From positions 1 to 43,826 of the forward strand of contig DAOOVD010000019.1 of assembly GCA_035369845.1 (NCBI GenBank): 43,826 nucleotides of DNA, in the 5' to 3' direction. Origin of the DNA: DAOOVD01 sp035369845 (GTDB taxonomy: Bacteria > Bacillota > Desulfotomaculia > Desulfotomaculales > Pelotomaculaceae). Below are positions 8,534-17,117 of this stretch, piece by piece. Under the pieces are notes generated by a model, which was not told the DNA's origin, did no database searches, and worked only from the letters and a program-made list of their open reading frames with translations. How positions within the stretch are numbered: the stretch's first letter is position 1; each line of letters starts with the position of its first letter. The position numbers were made by a program, and so were the translations under genes.

Positions 8534-9451
8534 TTGGAATATGCGGTCAGCACCCGGGATCTGACCAGGGCTTTCGGCAATTTTGTCGCCGTCAACAAAG
8601 TGTCGATCAATATAAAAAAAGGGGAGATATACGGCTTTCTCGGCCCCAACGGATCCGGCAAGTCGACGACAATCAGAATGCTTTGCGGCATCCTCGAACC
8701 CACGTCGGGTTCCGGCAGCGTCCTGGGATACAAGCTGCCGGGGGAAGCCGAGAAGATCAAGCGGAAAATAGGTTATATGTCGCAAAAATTCAGCCTTTAC
8801 GAGGACCTTACGGTTTATGAAAACCTGGATTTTTACGCAGGTGTTTACAGCGTTCCCGCCCGCGAGCGCAGAAAAAGGATCGGGGAGATGGTGGAAATGG
8901 CGCAGTTGAAAGGCAGGGAAAACGAAATGGCGGCCAGCTTGAGCGGGGGCTGGAAGCAGCGCCTGGCGCTCGGATGCGCCATCATTTCCAGACCGTCCAT
9001 CCTGTTTCTCGACGAACCGACGAGCGGGATCAGCCCGACCAGCAGGCGGATGTTCTTCAAAATTATTCAGAGGATGGCCGGCGAAGGGACGACCGTCATG
9101 GTCACCACCCACTATATGGACGAGGCGGAGCGCTGCCACCGGATCGCCTTTATTTCCGAGGGAAGCCTGATTGCCGAAGACACTCCCGACAATCTGAGAA
9201 ACAATGCAATTAAAGGCTGCATGGTCGAGGTCGCTGTTCCCGACGCGCTCGGCGCCGCCGACGGCATTGCCGGGCTCCCTTGTGTCAAAGAATGTTCAAT
9301 TCACGGTTCGGTGCTCCACGTCCTGCTTGAATCTGAAGGCAGCCTCCGGGAACTGGAACAAAAAACGGGGTTCAAGGCCAAAATCATCCGGCCCTCCCTG
9401 GAGGATGTCTTCATTTTCCTTGCCAGGGAAGCGCGAAGGAAGGTGTTTTAA
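8534..9451 (+). CDS. ABC transporter ATP-binding protein (second of a pair, YbhF C-half-like)
   Basis: This is the second nucleotide-binding subunit. It has Walker A GPNGSGKST, signature LSGGWKQRLALG, Walker B ILFLDEPTSGISP and H-loop TTHYMDEAE. The D-loop region reads SGISPTSR where GVDPxxR is usual. It starts with TTG directly after the TAA of the previous gene, with GGAGG at 8521 serving as ribosome site inside the upstream gene. 305 residues. Its stop overlaps the ATG of the permease by one base (TAATG), which indicates translational coupling. Confidence 0.88.
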   Translation: MEYAVSTRDLTRAFGNFVAVNKVSINIKKGEIYGFLGPNGSGKSTTIRMLCGILEPTSGSGSVLGYKLPGEAEKIKRKIGYMSQKFSLYEDLTVYENLDFYAGVYSVPARERRKRIGEMVEMAQLKGRENEMAASLSGGWKQRLALGCAIISRPSILFLDEPTSGISPTSRRMFFKIIQRMAGEGTTVMVTTHYMDEAERCHRIAFISEGSLIAEDTPDNLRNNAIKGCMVEVAVPDALGAADGIAGLPCVKECSIHGSVLHVLLESEGSLRELEQKTGFKAKIIRPSLEDVFIFLAREARRKVF

Positions 9452-10563
9452 TGAGCAGGATAATTGCCGTCTTAAAAAAAGAGGTCCTGCAGATGCTCCG
9501 GGACCGGCTGACCATAGGCATGGTCTTTGCCCTGCCGATGTTTCAGCTGCTGCTGTTCGGCTACGCCATTCAAACCGAGGTGAAACACATTCCCACGGCC
9601 GTGTTCGACCAGTCCATGTCGGCGGAGAGCCGTGACCTGCTGGAAGCCTTCAGCGCCTCCGGATACTTTGATGTCACATATATTGCCGGCGGTTACGCCG
9701 AGGTAACGAAAATGATCGACAGCGGAAAAGCAAAAGTCGGCATAATTTTCCCGCCCGACTTTGCCGTGAAGGTAAAGAGGGGCGAGACCGCGCAGGTGCA
9801 GGTCCTCGTTGATGCCAGCGACAGCATGTCGTCTTCCGCGGCCGTTGCGGCGGCTAACGCCATAGGTTTGCTGAAATCGCAGAAGGTGATTTTTCAAAGG
9901 GCGCAGATTTCGCAGAACATTCCCTACGACATAAGGGTAAGACCCTGGTACAATCCCGACGGTGTCACGGCTTTTTACATGGTGCCCGCCATTTTGGGCA
10001 TGATTGTCACCATGACCATGGTGATGATGACCGCCGCCGCCATTGTCAGGGAAAGGGAAAGAGGCACCCTGGAGCAGTTGATGGTTACTCCGATCAGGTC
10101 TTTCGAACTGATGATCGGAAAGATTATCCCTTATATCGCCCTCGGCTATCTTCAGATCACCGTCGCCCTGCTGGTCGGCGTCTACGTGTTTCGGGTGCCG
10201 GTCAGGGGAAGCATATTTCAGCTCTACCTTCTGACGCTGTTCTTTATTACCGCTTCGCTGGGTATCGGCATTTTGATCTCCAACTTTGCCAGGACACAGA
10301 TGCAGGCTTTCCAGATGTCCTTCTTTATATTTTTGCCGAGCGTCATGCTGTCGGGCTTTATGTTCCCCAGAGAGGCCATGCCGCTCGTGATCCAGTGGAT
10401 CGGCAACATTCTTCCCCTGACCTATTACCTCTCCATTATCAGGGGGATCGTTTTGAAAGGGGTGGGTTTTTCGTATCTTGTGCCGCAGGTTACCGCCCTG
10501 CTTGTTTTTTCGGTGGTTTTCATAACCCTGAGCATTTTGAAATTCAAAAAGAAAATTGCCTGA
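9451..10563 (+). CDS. ABC-2 type transporter permease (YbhS/YhhJ-like)
   Basis: This is the membrane subunit of the exporter. An N-terminal helix (about residues 22-42) is followed by a large extracytoplasmic domain of roughly 130 residues. Five hydrophobic segments then run from about residue 175 to 365, with the family motif RERERGTLEQLMVTP after the second helix. The length (370 residues) is typical of YhhJ/YbhS/YbhR proteins. E. coli has two such permeases (YbhS and YbhR) in its ybh operon, but only one is present here, suggesting a homodimeric channel. Start by one-base overlap with the preceding gene. Confidence 0.88.
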   Translation: MSRIIAVLKKEVLQMLRDRLTIGMVFALPMFQLLLFGYAIQTEVKHIPTAVFDQSMSAESRDLLEAFSASGYFDVTYIAGGYAEVTKMIDSGKAKVGIIFPPDFAVKVKRGETAQVQVLVDASDSMSSSAAVAAANAIGLLKSQKVIFQRAQISQNIPYDIRVRPWYNPDGVTAFYMVPAILGMIVTMTMVMMTAAAIVRERERGTLEQLMVTPIRSFELMIGKIIPYIALGYLQITVALLVGVYVFRVPVRGSIFQLYLLTLFFITASLGIGILISNFARTQMQAFQMSFFIFLPSVMLSGFMFPREAMPLVIQWIGNILPLTYYLSIIRGIVLKGVGFSYLVPQVTALLVFSVVFITLSILKFKKKIA

Positions 10564-10606
10564 CCGGGATAGGCGGGCACTTTTGCCCTTGACCGCCGGT
10601 CGGAGA

Positions 10607-11224
10607 ATGCCGACCCAATTTTTAAATGAGAGTGGTGCTGTTTTGAGCTACGGGAAAAGAATAAAAAATACCATGAGGGAGCTTGCCGCGGAGCGGGGGT
10701 TTTCCAGGGTCACCATGGACGAACTGGCCTCCCGCGCCGGAATCAGCAAGAGGACCGTCTACCGGTATTTTCGCAGTAAGGAAGAGATAATCGATTCGGT
10801 TTTGGACGACTTCTTGTCGAATATCGGGCGGAAAATCCGGCAGGCATTTGATTCGGCTGATGAGCCGGTGGAAAAAATACTGGGCGTGCTCAGGGCAATC
10901 ACTGAAAATATAAAGCTGATTCAGCCGACGGCCCTGTATGATTTGCAGAGGTATTACCCCCATCTTTGGGATAAGATTGAGCGGTTCCGCGCCGAGAAGT
11001 TGCAGCAGTTTTATGTGGATCTTCTGACCGGGGACGACGGCAGGCGCTTTCGCAAAATCGACCCCAGGATATTTACGGCGGCGCTGCTGGCAAGCGTCAG
11101 GTCGGTGGTCAATCCGAACTTTTTGATGGAGAACAACCTTTCGCCGGAAGAAACGATCATCTCCCTGTTTACCATATTCATGTACGGCGTGCTGTCGGAC
11201 GAAAGTCAAAACAGGAACAAATAA
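10607..11224 (+). CDS. TetR family transcriptional regulator
   Basis: This is probably the local repressor of the export operon that it ends. The N-terminal helix-turn-helix reads VTMDELASRAGISKRTVYRYFRS, the classic TetR pattern. The rest is an all-helical ligand/dimer domain without recognisable ligand features. The start is uncertain: ATG at 10607 has only a very close CGGAG, and an in-frame TTG at 10643 (beginning LSYGKRIKN) is a real alternative. The gene follows the permease stop by about 45 bp and is followed by a strong terminator at 11274. About 205 residues. Confidence 0.85.
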   Translation: MPTQFLNESGAVLSYGKRIKNTMRELAAERGFSRVTMDELASRAGISKRTVYRYFRSKEEIIDSVLDDFLSNIGRKIRQAFDSADEPVEKILGVLRAITENIKLIQPTALYDLQRYYPHLWDKIERFRAEKLQQFYVDLLTGDDGRRFRKIDPRIFTAALLASVRSVVNPNFLMENNLSPEETIISLFTIFMYGVLSDESQNRNK

Positions 11225-11273
11225 AAGCTGTTTTAGAAGAGGAAGGCGTGCCGGACGGATTGTCAACAGCATC

Positions 11274-11299
11274 GGGCCCCCTTTGGAGGGGGCCCTTTT
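11274..11299 (+). terminator. Rho-independent terminator of the export operon
   Basis: GGGCCCCC (11274-11281) pairs with GGGGGCCC (11288-11295) around a 6-nt loop and is followed by TTTT (11296-11299). It lies between the convergent TetR and pyrophosphatase genes. An A-run is absent on the other side, so it acts mainly on the plus strand. Confidence 0.85.
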
Positions 11300-11325
11300 A
11301 GTGAATGCTTTTAGCGGGTCGGTTG

Positions 11326-13338
11326 TTAACGGACAATCATGGCCACGTAGCCGACGATAAGCAGCGCCACGATGTTGACCACCTTGATCATCGGGTTGAT
11401 TGCCGGACCGGCGGTGTCCTTGAAGGGGTCGCCCACCGTGTCGCCGGTTACCGCAGCTGCGTGGGCGGGCGTGCCTTTGCCGCCGTACTGGCCTTCTTCA
11501 ATAAACTTCTTGGCATTGTCCCAGGCGCCGCCCCCGGCGGTAAGCATTATCGCCAGGAACAGCCCGGTGACGATAACGCCCATCAGCATACCGCCGAGCG
11601 CCTTCGCGCCGAGCAGGAAGCCTACCAGCAGGGGAGCCGCCACCGGAATCAGGCCGGGAATCATCATTTCTTTGATTGCCCGCTTGGTGACTATGTCCAC
11701 GCAGCGTCCGTACTCCGGACGCGCCTGGCCCTCCATCAGGCCTTTGATTTCCCTGAACTGGCGGCGCACCTCGTTTACCACTTCGTAGGCCGCGCGTCCG
11801 ACGGCGCCCATGGCCAGCGAAGAAAAGATGAAAGGCAGCGCGCCGCCGATCAAAAGTCCGGCCAGGACCCAGGGATCTTCCACTAAAAAGCTGATTTTAC
11901 CCAGCAGCCCGGCTTCGGTGCGCACCCTGGTTATTTCCTGGGTATAGGCAGAGAACAGGACAATTGCGGCCAGACCCGCCGAACCGATGGCATAGCCCTT
12001 GGTAACGGCTTTGGTGGTATTGCCGACGGCATCCAGCGGGTCGGTGATGTTGCGTATTTCCGGAGGCAGTTCGGCCATTTCGGCAATGCCGCCGGCGTTG
12101 TCGGTAATCGGACCGTACGAGTCGATAGCCACAATAATGCCCGTCATTGAGAGCATGGCCATTGAGGCGATGCCGACGCCGTAAACCCCGCCGACCAGAT
12201 ACGATACGAGTATTCCCGCCACAATGGCGATGGCTGGTGAGACGCTGGCTTCCATCGCCACCGCCAGGCCGCTGATGATGTTGGTGGCGTGCCCGGACTG
12301 GGATGCTTTGGCGATGGCCTGAACCGGCCGGAAACGTTTGGAGGTGTAGTAGTCGGTAAGATACACGATGATTACCGTTACCGCCACGCCCACCAAAGCG
12401 GTGTAGAAATACTGCGCCGAACCGAAAATATACGTGGTGGCGGGATAAAATCCGATCAGGGATATGATTGCCGATGCGGCAAGGCCCTTGTAAAGGGCCG
12501 ACATTATTTCCTTGCCCTGGCCGAGGCGCACGAAGAAGCTGCCGATTATGGTGGCGATGATGGCGATGCCGCCGAGAACCAGGGGATAGACCACGTACTG
12601 TTCCTTGCCGGGGAAGAAGAGCTGCCCCAGAAGCATGGCGCCGATGGCCGTAATGGCGTAGGTTTCAAACAGGTCCGCGGCCATGCCCGCGCAGTCGCCC
12701 ACGTTGTCTCCCACGTTGTCGGCGATGACGGCCGGGTTGCGCGGATCGTCTTCCGGTATGCCGGCTTCCACTTTACCCACCAGGTCCGCGCCCACGTCGG
12801 CGCTCTTGGTGTAAATACCGCCCCCGAGACGCGCGAAGACGCTAATCAGGCTGCCGCCGAAGCCCAGACCGACAAGATAGGTCGGATCCCTGAAAAGAAA
12901 ATACATTCCCGCGACTCCGAGCAGCCCGAGACTGACACACATAAGGCCCGTAACCGCTCCGCCTTTGAAGGCGACCAGGAGGGCGAAAGGGAGGCCTTTT
13001 TTGGCGGCTTCCCCGACGCGGAGGTTGCTCCGCACGGAAACATTCATTCCGACGTAGCCGCACAGTCCGGAAAAAACCGCTCCCACGATAAAGCCCAAAG
13101 TAGTTATCCAGCCCAGGCCGAAATAAAGTAAAACGGCGATAATAATTCCGACTGCCGCGATAGTTTTGTACTGCCTGTTTAAATAGGCCATGGCCCCTTC
13201 CTGGATGGCGCCGGAAATCTCAATCATTCTTTTTGTTCCGGGCGGCTGCTTCAAAACCCAGGAGGTAAGGTACCATGCGAACAGGATGCCGATAATGGAT
13301 GCGTATACGGCATATAATGGGAGTGCCCCATTAGACAA
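11326..13338 (-). CDS. hppA: Membrane-bound proton-translocating pyrophosphatase, K+-independent type
   Basis: This integral membrane enzyme hydrolyses PPi to pump H+ across the membrane, conserving energy. The catalytic loop is present (DVGADLVGKVEAG, then DNVGDNVGDCAGMAADLFE), and about 15-16 hydrophobic helices span the 670 residues, a normal length. The motif GNTTKAVTKGYAIGSA has Lys where K+-dependent enzymes have Ala (GNTTAA). Published work on this family ties that Lys to K+-independence, and K+-independent members are proton pumps. It starts with TTG at 13338, with AGGTGGTG about 7 nt before it; the hydrophobic N-terminus begins immediately. PPi generated by acyl-CoA synthetases in fatty/propionic acid users is a plausible substrate source, which fits the inferred lifestyle. 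Confidence 0.95.
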   Translation of the reverse strand: MSNGALPLYAVYASIIGILFAWYLTSWVLKQPPGTKRMIEISGAIQEGAMAYLNRQYKTIAAVGIIIAVLLYFGLGWITTLGFIVGAVFSGLCGYVGMNVSVRSNLRVGEAAKKGLPFALLVAFKGGAVTGLMCVSLGLLGVAGMYFLFRDPTYLVGLGFGGSLISVFARLGGGIYTKSADVGADLVGKVEAGIPEDDPRNPAVIADNVGDNVGDCAGMAADLFETYAITAIGAMLLGQLFFPGKEQYVVYPLVLGGIAIIATIIGSFFVRLGQGKEIMSALYKGLAASAIISLIGFYPATTYIFGSAQYFYTALVGVAVTVIIVYLTDYYTSKRFRPVQAIAKASQSGHATNIISGLAVAMEASVSPAIAIVAGILVSYLVGGVYGVGIASMAMLSMTGIIVAIDSYGPITDNAGGIAEMAELPPEIRNITDPLDAVGNTTKAVTKGYAIGSAGLAAIVLFSAYTQEITRVRTEAGLLGKISFLVEDPWVLAGLLIGGALPFIFSSLAMGAVGRAAYEVVNEVRRQFREIKGLMEGQARPEYGRCVDIVTKRAIKEMMIPGLIPVAAPLLVGFLLGAKALGGMLMGVIVTGLFLAIMLTAGGGAWDNAKKFIEEGQYGGKGTPAHAAAVTGDTVGDPFKDTAGPAINPMIKVVNIVALLIVGYVAMIVR

Positions 13339-13664
13339 GTTTAAACACCACCTTTTTTGGAGTTGTCAAAACAAAACAGCAGAAAGCTGCGGTATTGAGA
13401 ATAAACCCATCACCTCCCGCTTGTGCTGCAGATTCACCAGGCTGAAAACTCATGCTGTTGACTGGCTTCACCCATTTTTGCTGCGTTATGAATCGCGTTC
13501 CGTTACTATTATTTCCATATTTTGCTGCATGCAATTTACGCCGGCACCAAGTTTATCGAAAATCCTTCGGGGATATTGAAAAAATGCCCGGGGTGTTTTC
13601 AAGGCTGGGACGACCTGATCAACTATTATATAATACCAATTGTTGTTTCTTTAATCAAGAAAAT
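13339..13664 (-). promoter_or_regulatory. hppA promoter with a leader of about 285 nt
   Basis: On the minus strand, TTGATT (13658-13653) and TATTAT (13635-13630) are 17 bp apart, a good sigma-A pair. Transcription would start near 13623, leaving about 285 nt before the TTG start of hppA. I found no known riboswitch core in this leader and no convincing gene. A 14-codon frame beginning at a GGGAGGTGATG near 13416 has a ribosome site too close to its ATG. Confidence 0.45.
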
Positions 13665-15410
13665 TTAGCAGTTCTTGCGGCAATCGAGCCGGGAACTCAA
13701 ATTGCAAAAGCGGCAGCCGGACGGCGGAGCGAGAGGCTGATCGCTTCTGGAGCCGGCGAGGTAAATGGTGATTCCCTTCAGGCCCATACGGTGCGCTTCT
13801 TTGAAAATGAAGACGGCCCTGTCCGCCGGAGTGCCGGCCGGGAGATTGACTGTTTTGCTGACTGCGTTGTCGGTAAATTTTTGAAAGGCCGCCTGCATTT
13901 TTAAATGCTGTTCGGGAGATATTTCCAGGGCTGTTTTAAAAAGTTCCCTTGCCGCCGGATCCGCGTCTGTTCCGGCGAGCACACCCGACTCAGCCACGGA
14001 GTCGAGCATCTTTTTTCTTGTCGGTCGATCTGTTACGGTATCCAGGTAACGGATAAAGTGCCTGTTTGCAATAGCGAGCTTTTTATTCTCAAGCACGGTA
14101 CGGACGTAGGCCAGGGCAAACGCCGGTTCTATCCCGGACGTGGTGCCTGCAATGGCGCTGATCGATCCGGTGGGGGCGATAGTGGTGAGAGTCGCGTTTC
14201 TCAACGGGAGCCCGGGGCAGTAAACCGACCGCTTCCAGGCCGGGAACGGCCCCCGCTCGCGGGCCAGCCCGGCCGAGCTTTCCCTGGCTGTACGGGTGAT
14301 CAGGGACATTATCTCTTCTGCCAGATCCAGCGCGGCTGTTGACTCATAAGGTATCCCGAGCTGGAAAAGCATGTCCGCCCAGCCCATCACGCCCAGGCCC
14401 ACTTTCCGGGTGCGCAGGCTTGCTGCGGCAATTTGCGGCAGGGGGAAGCTGTTGACCTCGATCACGTTGTCCAGAAAGCGCACGGCCGTAGGCACCACTT
14501 CCTTCAGCCGTCCCCAGTCCACCGCGCCGCCTTTCACCATGCGGGAGAGGTTGATCGAGCCCAGGTTGCAGGACTCGTAAGGAAGCAGCGGCTGTTCGCC
14601 GCAGGGATTGGTGGCGCCGATTTCACCCAGAACGGGCGTGGGGTTGGCGCGGTTGACAGCGTCTATGAATACTATGCCCGGTTCCCCGTTGGCATGGGCG
14701 CGGCCGGCGACAAGCTCGAACAATTCACGCGCGTCAGCCTCCCGGAAAAGACTTCCCCCGAAGGTGAGCGGCCATCTGTCGCCCGCCTCGACGGCGTTCA
14801 TGAACCGGTCGGTGACGGCGACGGAAATATTGAAGTTGCTCAAGGGCCCTTCTTCCTCCTTGCATTTGACGAACTCCTCGATATCCGGATGGTCGATCCT
14901 CAGGATACCCATATTGGCGCCCCGCCTCATGCCGCCCTGTTTGATCTCTTCGGCGGCCGCGTTGAAAACCCGCATGAAGCTTACCGGTCCGGAAGCCTTG
15001 CTCCCGGTCCCGCGCACCGGGCTGCCCCTCGGCCGTATGGGGGAAAAGTCGAAGCCCGTTCCCCCGCCGCTTTTGTGAATAAGGGCGGTGTGTTTCAGCG
15101 TGTCGAATATTTTGTCGATGCTGTCTTCCAGCGGCAGTACGAAACACGCCGCCAACTGCCCTTTCTCGCGGCCGCAGTTCATCAGGGTCGGGCTGTTCGG
15201 AAGGAATTCCAGACCGTCCAAAAGGGTAAAAAATTTTTCCGCCCATTCGTCCACTTTTTCTCGGCCGCCGCCGAAATTCGCTTCAGCCGCCGCCACATGC
15301 CGCGCCACCCGCCAGCACATTTCCTCGGGCGACTCAACGACATTTCCGTTTTCGTCCTTGAGCAGGTAGCGGCTTTCCAGAATGGTTCTCTGATTGACGT
15401 CCAGTTCCAA
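13665..15410 (-). CDS. nrdJ: Class II (adenosylcobalamin-dependent) ribonucleotide reductase
   Basis: This enzyme reduces ribonucleotides to deoxyribonucleotides using B12, independent of oxygen. Recognised segments, in order, are ESRYLLKDENGNVVESPEE (N-terminus), FLPNSPTLMNCG, GGTGFDFSPIRPRG, GATNPCGEQPLLPYESCNLGS (active-site Cys-Gly-Glu), VGLGVMGWADML and PTGSISAIAGTTSGIEP. The C-terminus ends with paired cysteines (CRFCN, then DCRKNC) that fit the redox-relay tail. I chose TTG at 15410, which has GGGGGAG 9 nt upstream. A longer open frame to 15512 exists, but its extra 34 codons run into repeat copy A and are Arg/Ser-rich without family resemblance. At 581 residues it is a short NrdJ without an ATP-cone. 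It lies 5' of hppA on the same strand. Confidence 0.9.
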   Translation of the reverse strand: MELDVNQRTILESRYLLKDENGNVVESPEEMCWRVARHVAAAEANFGGGREKVDEWAEKFFTLLDGLEFLPNSPTLMNCGREKGQLAACFVLPLEDSIDKIFDTLKHTALIHKSGGGTGFDFSPIRPRGSPVRGTGSKASGPVSFMRVFNAAAEEIKQGGMRRGANMGILRIDHPDIEEFVKCKEEEGPLSNFNISVAVTDRFMNAVEAGDRWPLTFGGSLFREADARELFELVAGRAHANGEPGIVFIDAVNRANPTPVLGEIGATNPCGEQPLLPYESCNLGSINLSRMVKGGAVDWGRLKEVVPTAVRFLDNVIEVNSFPLPQIAAASLRTRKVGLGVMGWADMLFQLGIPYESTAALDLAEEIMSLITRTARESSAGLARERGPFPAWKRSVYCPGLPLRNATLTTIAPTGSISAIAGTTSGIEPAFALAYVRTVLENKKLAIANRHFIRYLDTVTDRPTRKKMLDSVAESGVLAGTDADPAARELFKTALEISPEQHLKMQAAFQKFTDNAVSKTVNLPAGTPADRAVFIFKEAHRMGLKGITIYLAGSRSDQPLAPPSGCRFCNLSSRLDCRKNC

Positions 15411-15443
15411 TGACCGGCACTCCCCCAAAAAGACTGTCCCCGA

Positions 15444-15779
15444 AACAAGCCGCCGGTTCACCCGGCGCGAAGTATTAGACGAGCGTTTCAACCTCAAGGT
15501 GCTTGTCAACAACCACAGACGAGGGCGGCGCCTTCGTCAGCGGCGAACGACATTGCGAAAGCGCCTAAAGCAGACTTTTGCGCAGCGAGGCTGCGAAAGC
15601 GGGAGCGCGGACACGGACGTCCGCGCCAGTCTGAACCGATCCGGGACGGCGAGTTGAAGGCGGCCCGGTTTCGCCTTAAAGCTTGCAGTAAGTGCTGCCG
15701 GCGCGAAGCACAGGAGTGAGCGGTGACAGGGCGCAAAAAGGGCGCAGGGCGTAAAAAACAAGGGCATCGCCTTCGTCAG
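15444..15779. repeat. Dispersed intergenic repeat, copy A (longest)
   Basis: This fills most of the 365-bp gap between nrdJ and the acyl-CoA dehydrogenase. It contains, in order: a block (15444-15514) that is the reverse complement of copy E; GCGGCGAACGAC shared with copy D; a hairpin GCGCGGAC/GTCCGCGC (15605-15626); CGGCGAGTTGAAGGCGG shared with copy B; and GCTGCCGGCGCGAA followed by GAGTGAGCGGTGACAGGGCG shared with copy C. The 12-mer CGCCTTCGTCAG occurs at 15529-15540 and again at 15768-15779, where it covers the dehydrogenase stop codon. Short frames inside are not gene-like. Confidence 0.75.
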
Positions 15780-16921
15780 GGCTGCTTTTTCAGCTCGCCG
15801 GCCGCGATAAGTATTTGCATTATGTGCGACGTTCCGCAGGCAGGAATGACCGACACCGCATCCCTCAGGTAGCGGCTGACCGGATAGTCGGTTACCACCC
15901 CGTAGCCGCCCATGAGCTCGATGGTCCGTTTTGCCGCATTGACGGCGGCTTCAGCGGCGAAGAGCTTGGCCATCGACATTTCGGAAGCGCACGGTTTGCC
16001 GCCGTCTTTCAAACCTGCGGCGTTGTAAGTGAGAAGGCGGGCGGCCTCGTAATCGGTCCGGTTTTGGGCGATGATGAACTTGATATTTGTCAGCTTCGAC
16101 AGGGGCTTGCCGTAAATTATCCGCTCCTTGGCGAATTTCACCGATTCTTCAAGGCATCCCCGCAATATTCCCAGGGCGACTGCGGCCGTCGCACCCCGGC
16201 CCATTTCGCCCAGTGTGCCGAGAGCGATTTTGGCGCCGTCCCCGGGTTCACCCAGCAAATTGCCCCGCGGCAGCCGGACGTTGTTCAGAATGACCTCCCC
16301 GGTGCAGGACCCTTTCAGGCCGGCCTTTTTTTCTTTGCGGCCGGAAGAGTATCCAGGTGTGCCGCTTTCAATTATAAAAACAGAGATTTGAGGGCGGCCG
16401 TCGCTGTCTTCGCCGGTCCGGGCCGTAAGCACATTGATGTCCATGCAGTGCGAGTTGGTGATGAAACACTTGCGGCCGTTCAGGATCCAGTCCCCGTCAG
16501 CCGGCCGGCCGGCTGTCGCCTGTCCCGTAAAGTCCGATCCTCCTCCCGCCTCGGTAACTGAGAAGCCGCAGACAGAGCCCGAGCAGAGCGGAGGCAGGTA
16601 TTTCCGCTTCTGATCCTCGCTTCCCCAGGTCATGATCGCGTAAGTTCCGAGGTAATGGGCTACCAGGGCTAAAGCGAAACCCGCGGAATGCCGGCTTATC
16701 TCTTCAAGGACGATGGCCTGCTCGGTATAGCTCAAGCCCGTTCCGCCGTATGCGGCGGGCACAAAAACCCCGTTGAATCCAAGCCCGGCCATCTTTTTTA
16801 CCAGTTCGGCGCGGCAGGTGTCCTCCTCTTCAATTCTTTCCGCAATGGGGGCGATTTCTTTTTCAACGAAGTCCCTGACGACTTTCCTCAACAGTTCCTG
16901 TCGCTCTGAAAATGTTATCAT
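15776..16921 (-). CDS. Acyl-CoA dehydrogenase family protein with non-standard catalytic position
   Basis: This FAD flavoprotein of the acyl-CoA dehydrogenase family oxidises acyl-CoA thioesters to enoyl-CoA. The N-terminal helical domain is followed by the flavin segment CGFSVTEAGGGSDF, the middle beta domain GRKCFITNS, and the C-terminal helices with IELMGGYGVVTDYPVSRYLRDA. The usual short/medium-chain active-site pattern YEGTSEI reads ACGTSHI here, so Cys362 takes the position of the catalytic Glu. The alternative helix-G Glu (as in isovaleryl-CoA dehydrogenase) is Gly (LGEMGRG). The true base, or the reaction, is therefore open. ATG start with AAGGAAAGG upstream; 381 residues, normal. No electron-transfer flavoprotein gene is near. 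The stop codon lies inside repeat copy A. Confidence 0.87.
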   Translation of the reverse strand: MITFSERQELLRKVVRDFVEKEIAPIAERIEEEDTCRAELVKKMAGLGFNGVFVPAAYGGTGLSYTEQAIVLEEISRHSAGFALALVAHYLGTYAIMTWGSEDQKRKYLPPLCSGSVCGFSVTEAGGGSDFTGQATAGRPADGDWILNGRKCFITNSHCMDINVLTARTGEDSDGRPQISVFIIESGTPGYSSGRKEKKAGLKGSCTGEVILNNVRLPRGNLLGEPGDGAKIALGTLGEMGRGATAAVALGILRGCLEESVKFAKERIIYGKPLSKLTNIKFIIAQNRTDYEAARLLTYNAAGLKDGGKPCASEMSMAKLFAAEAAVNAAKRTIELMGGYGVVTDYPVSRYLRDAVSVIPACGTSHIMQILIAAGELKKQP

Positions 16922-17117
16922 TCTTTCGCTTTCCTTTCCTTGGTTTTTGGTTCATTTCTTTATAAATTTTATCCAGACGGCGGAAAGATTGTCAAATTTT
17001 TTGTAGGTGCGCGGAACCGGGGTCTCCTCCCGACCGGGAAAAAACAGACTGGTGTGAACCGTGGGCGGAGTGCCGGGCGTCTTATAAGGTAAATATTTCT
17101 TGAAAGAGGTTGTTCCC

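Noticed and set aside
13393..13436. Short leader peptide frame before hppA (MGLFSIPQLS start)
   Set aside because: Its GGGAGGTG abuts the ATG, too close for normal initiation, and nothing else supports it.
12289..15413. Long antisense frames (about 280 and 326 codons) opposite hppA and nrdJ
   Set aside because: They are shadows caused by codon-position GC bias; their products lack any domain while the sense genes are unmistakable.
15506..15767. Several short frames in the nrdJ/dehydrogenase gap
   Set aside because: All lie in repeat copy A and are Arg-rich with no family resemblance.
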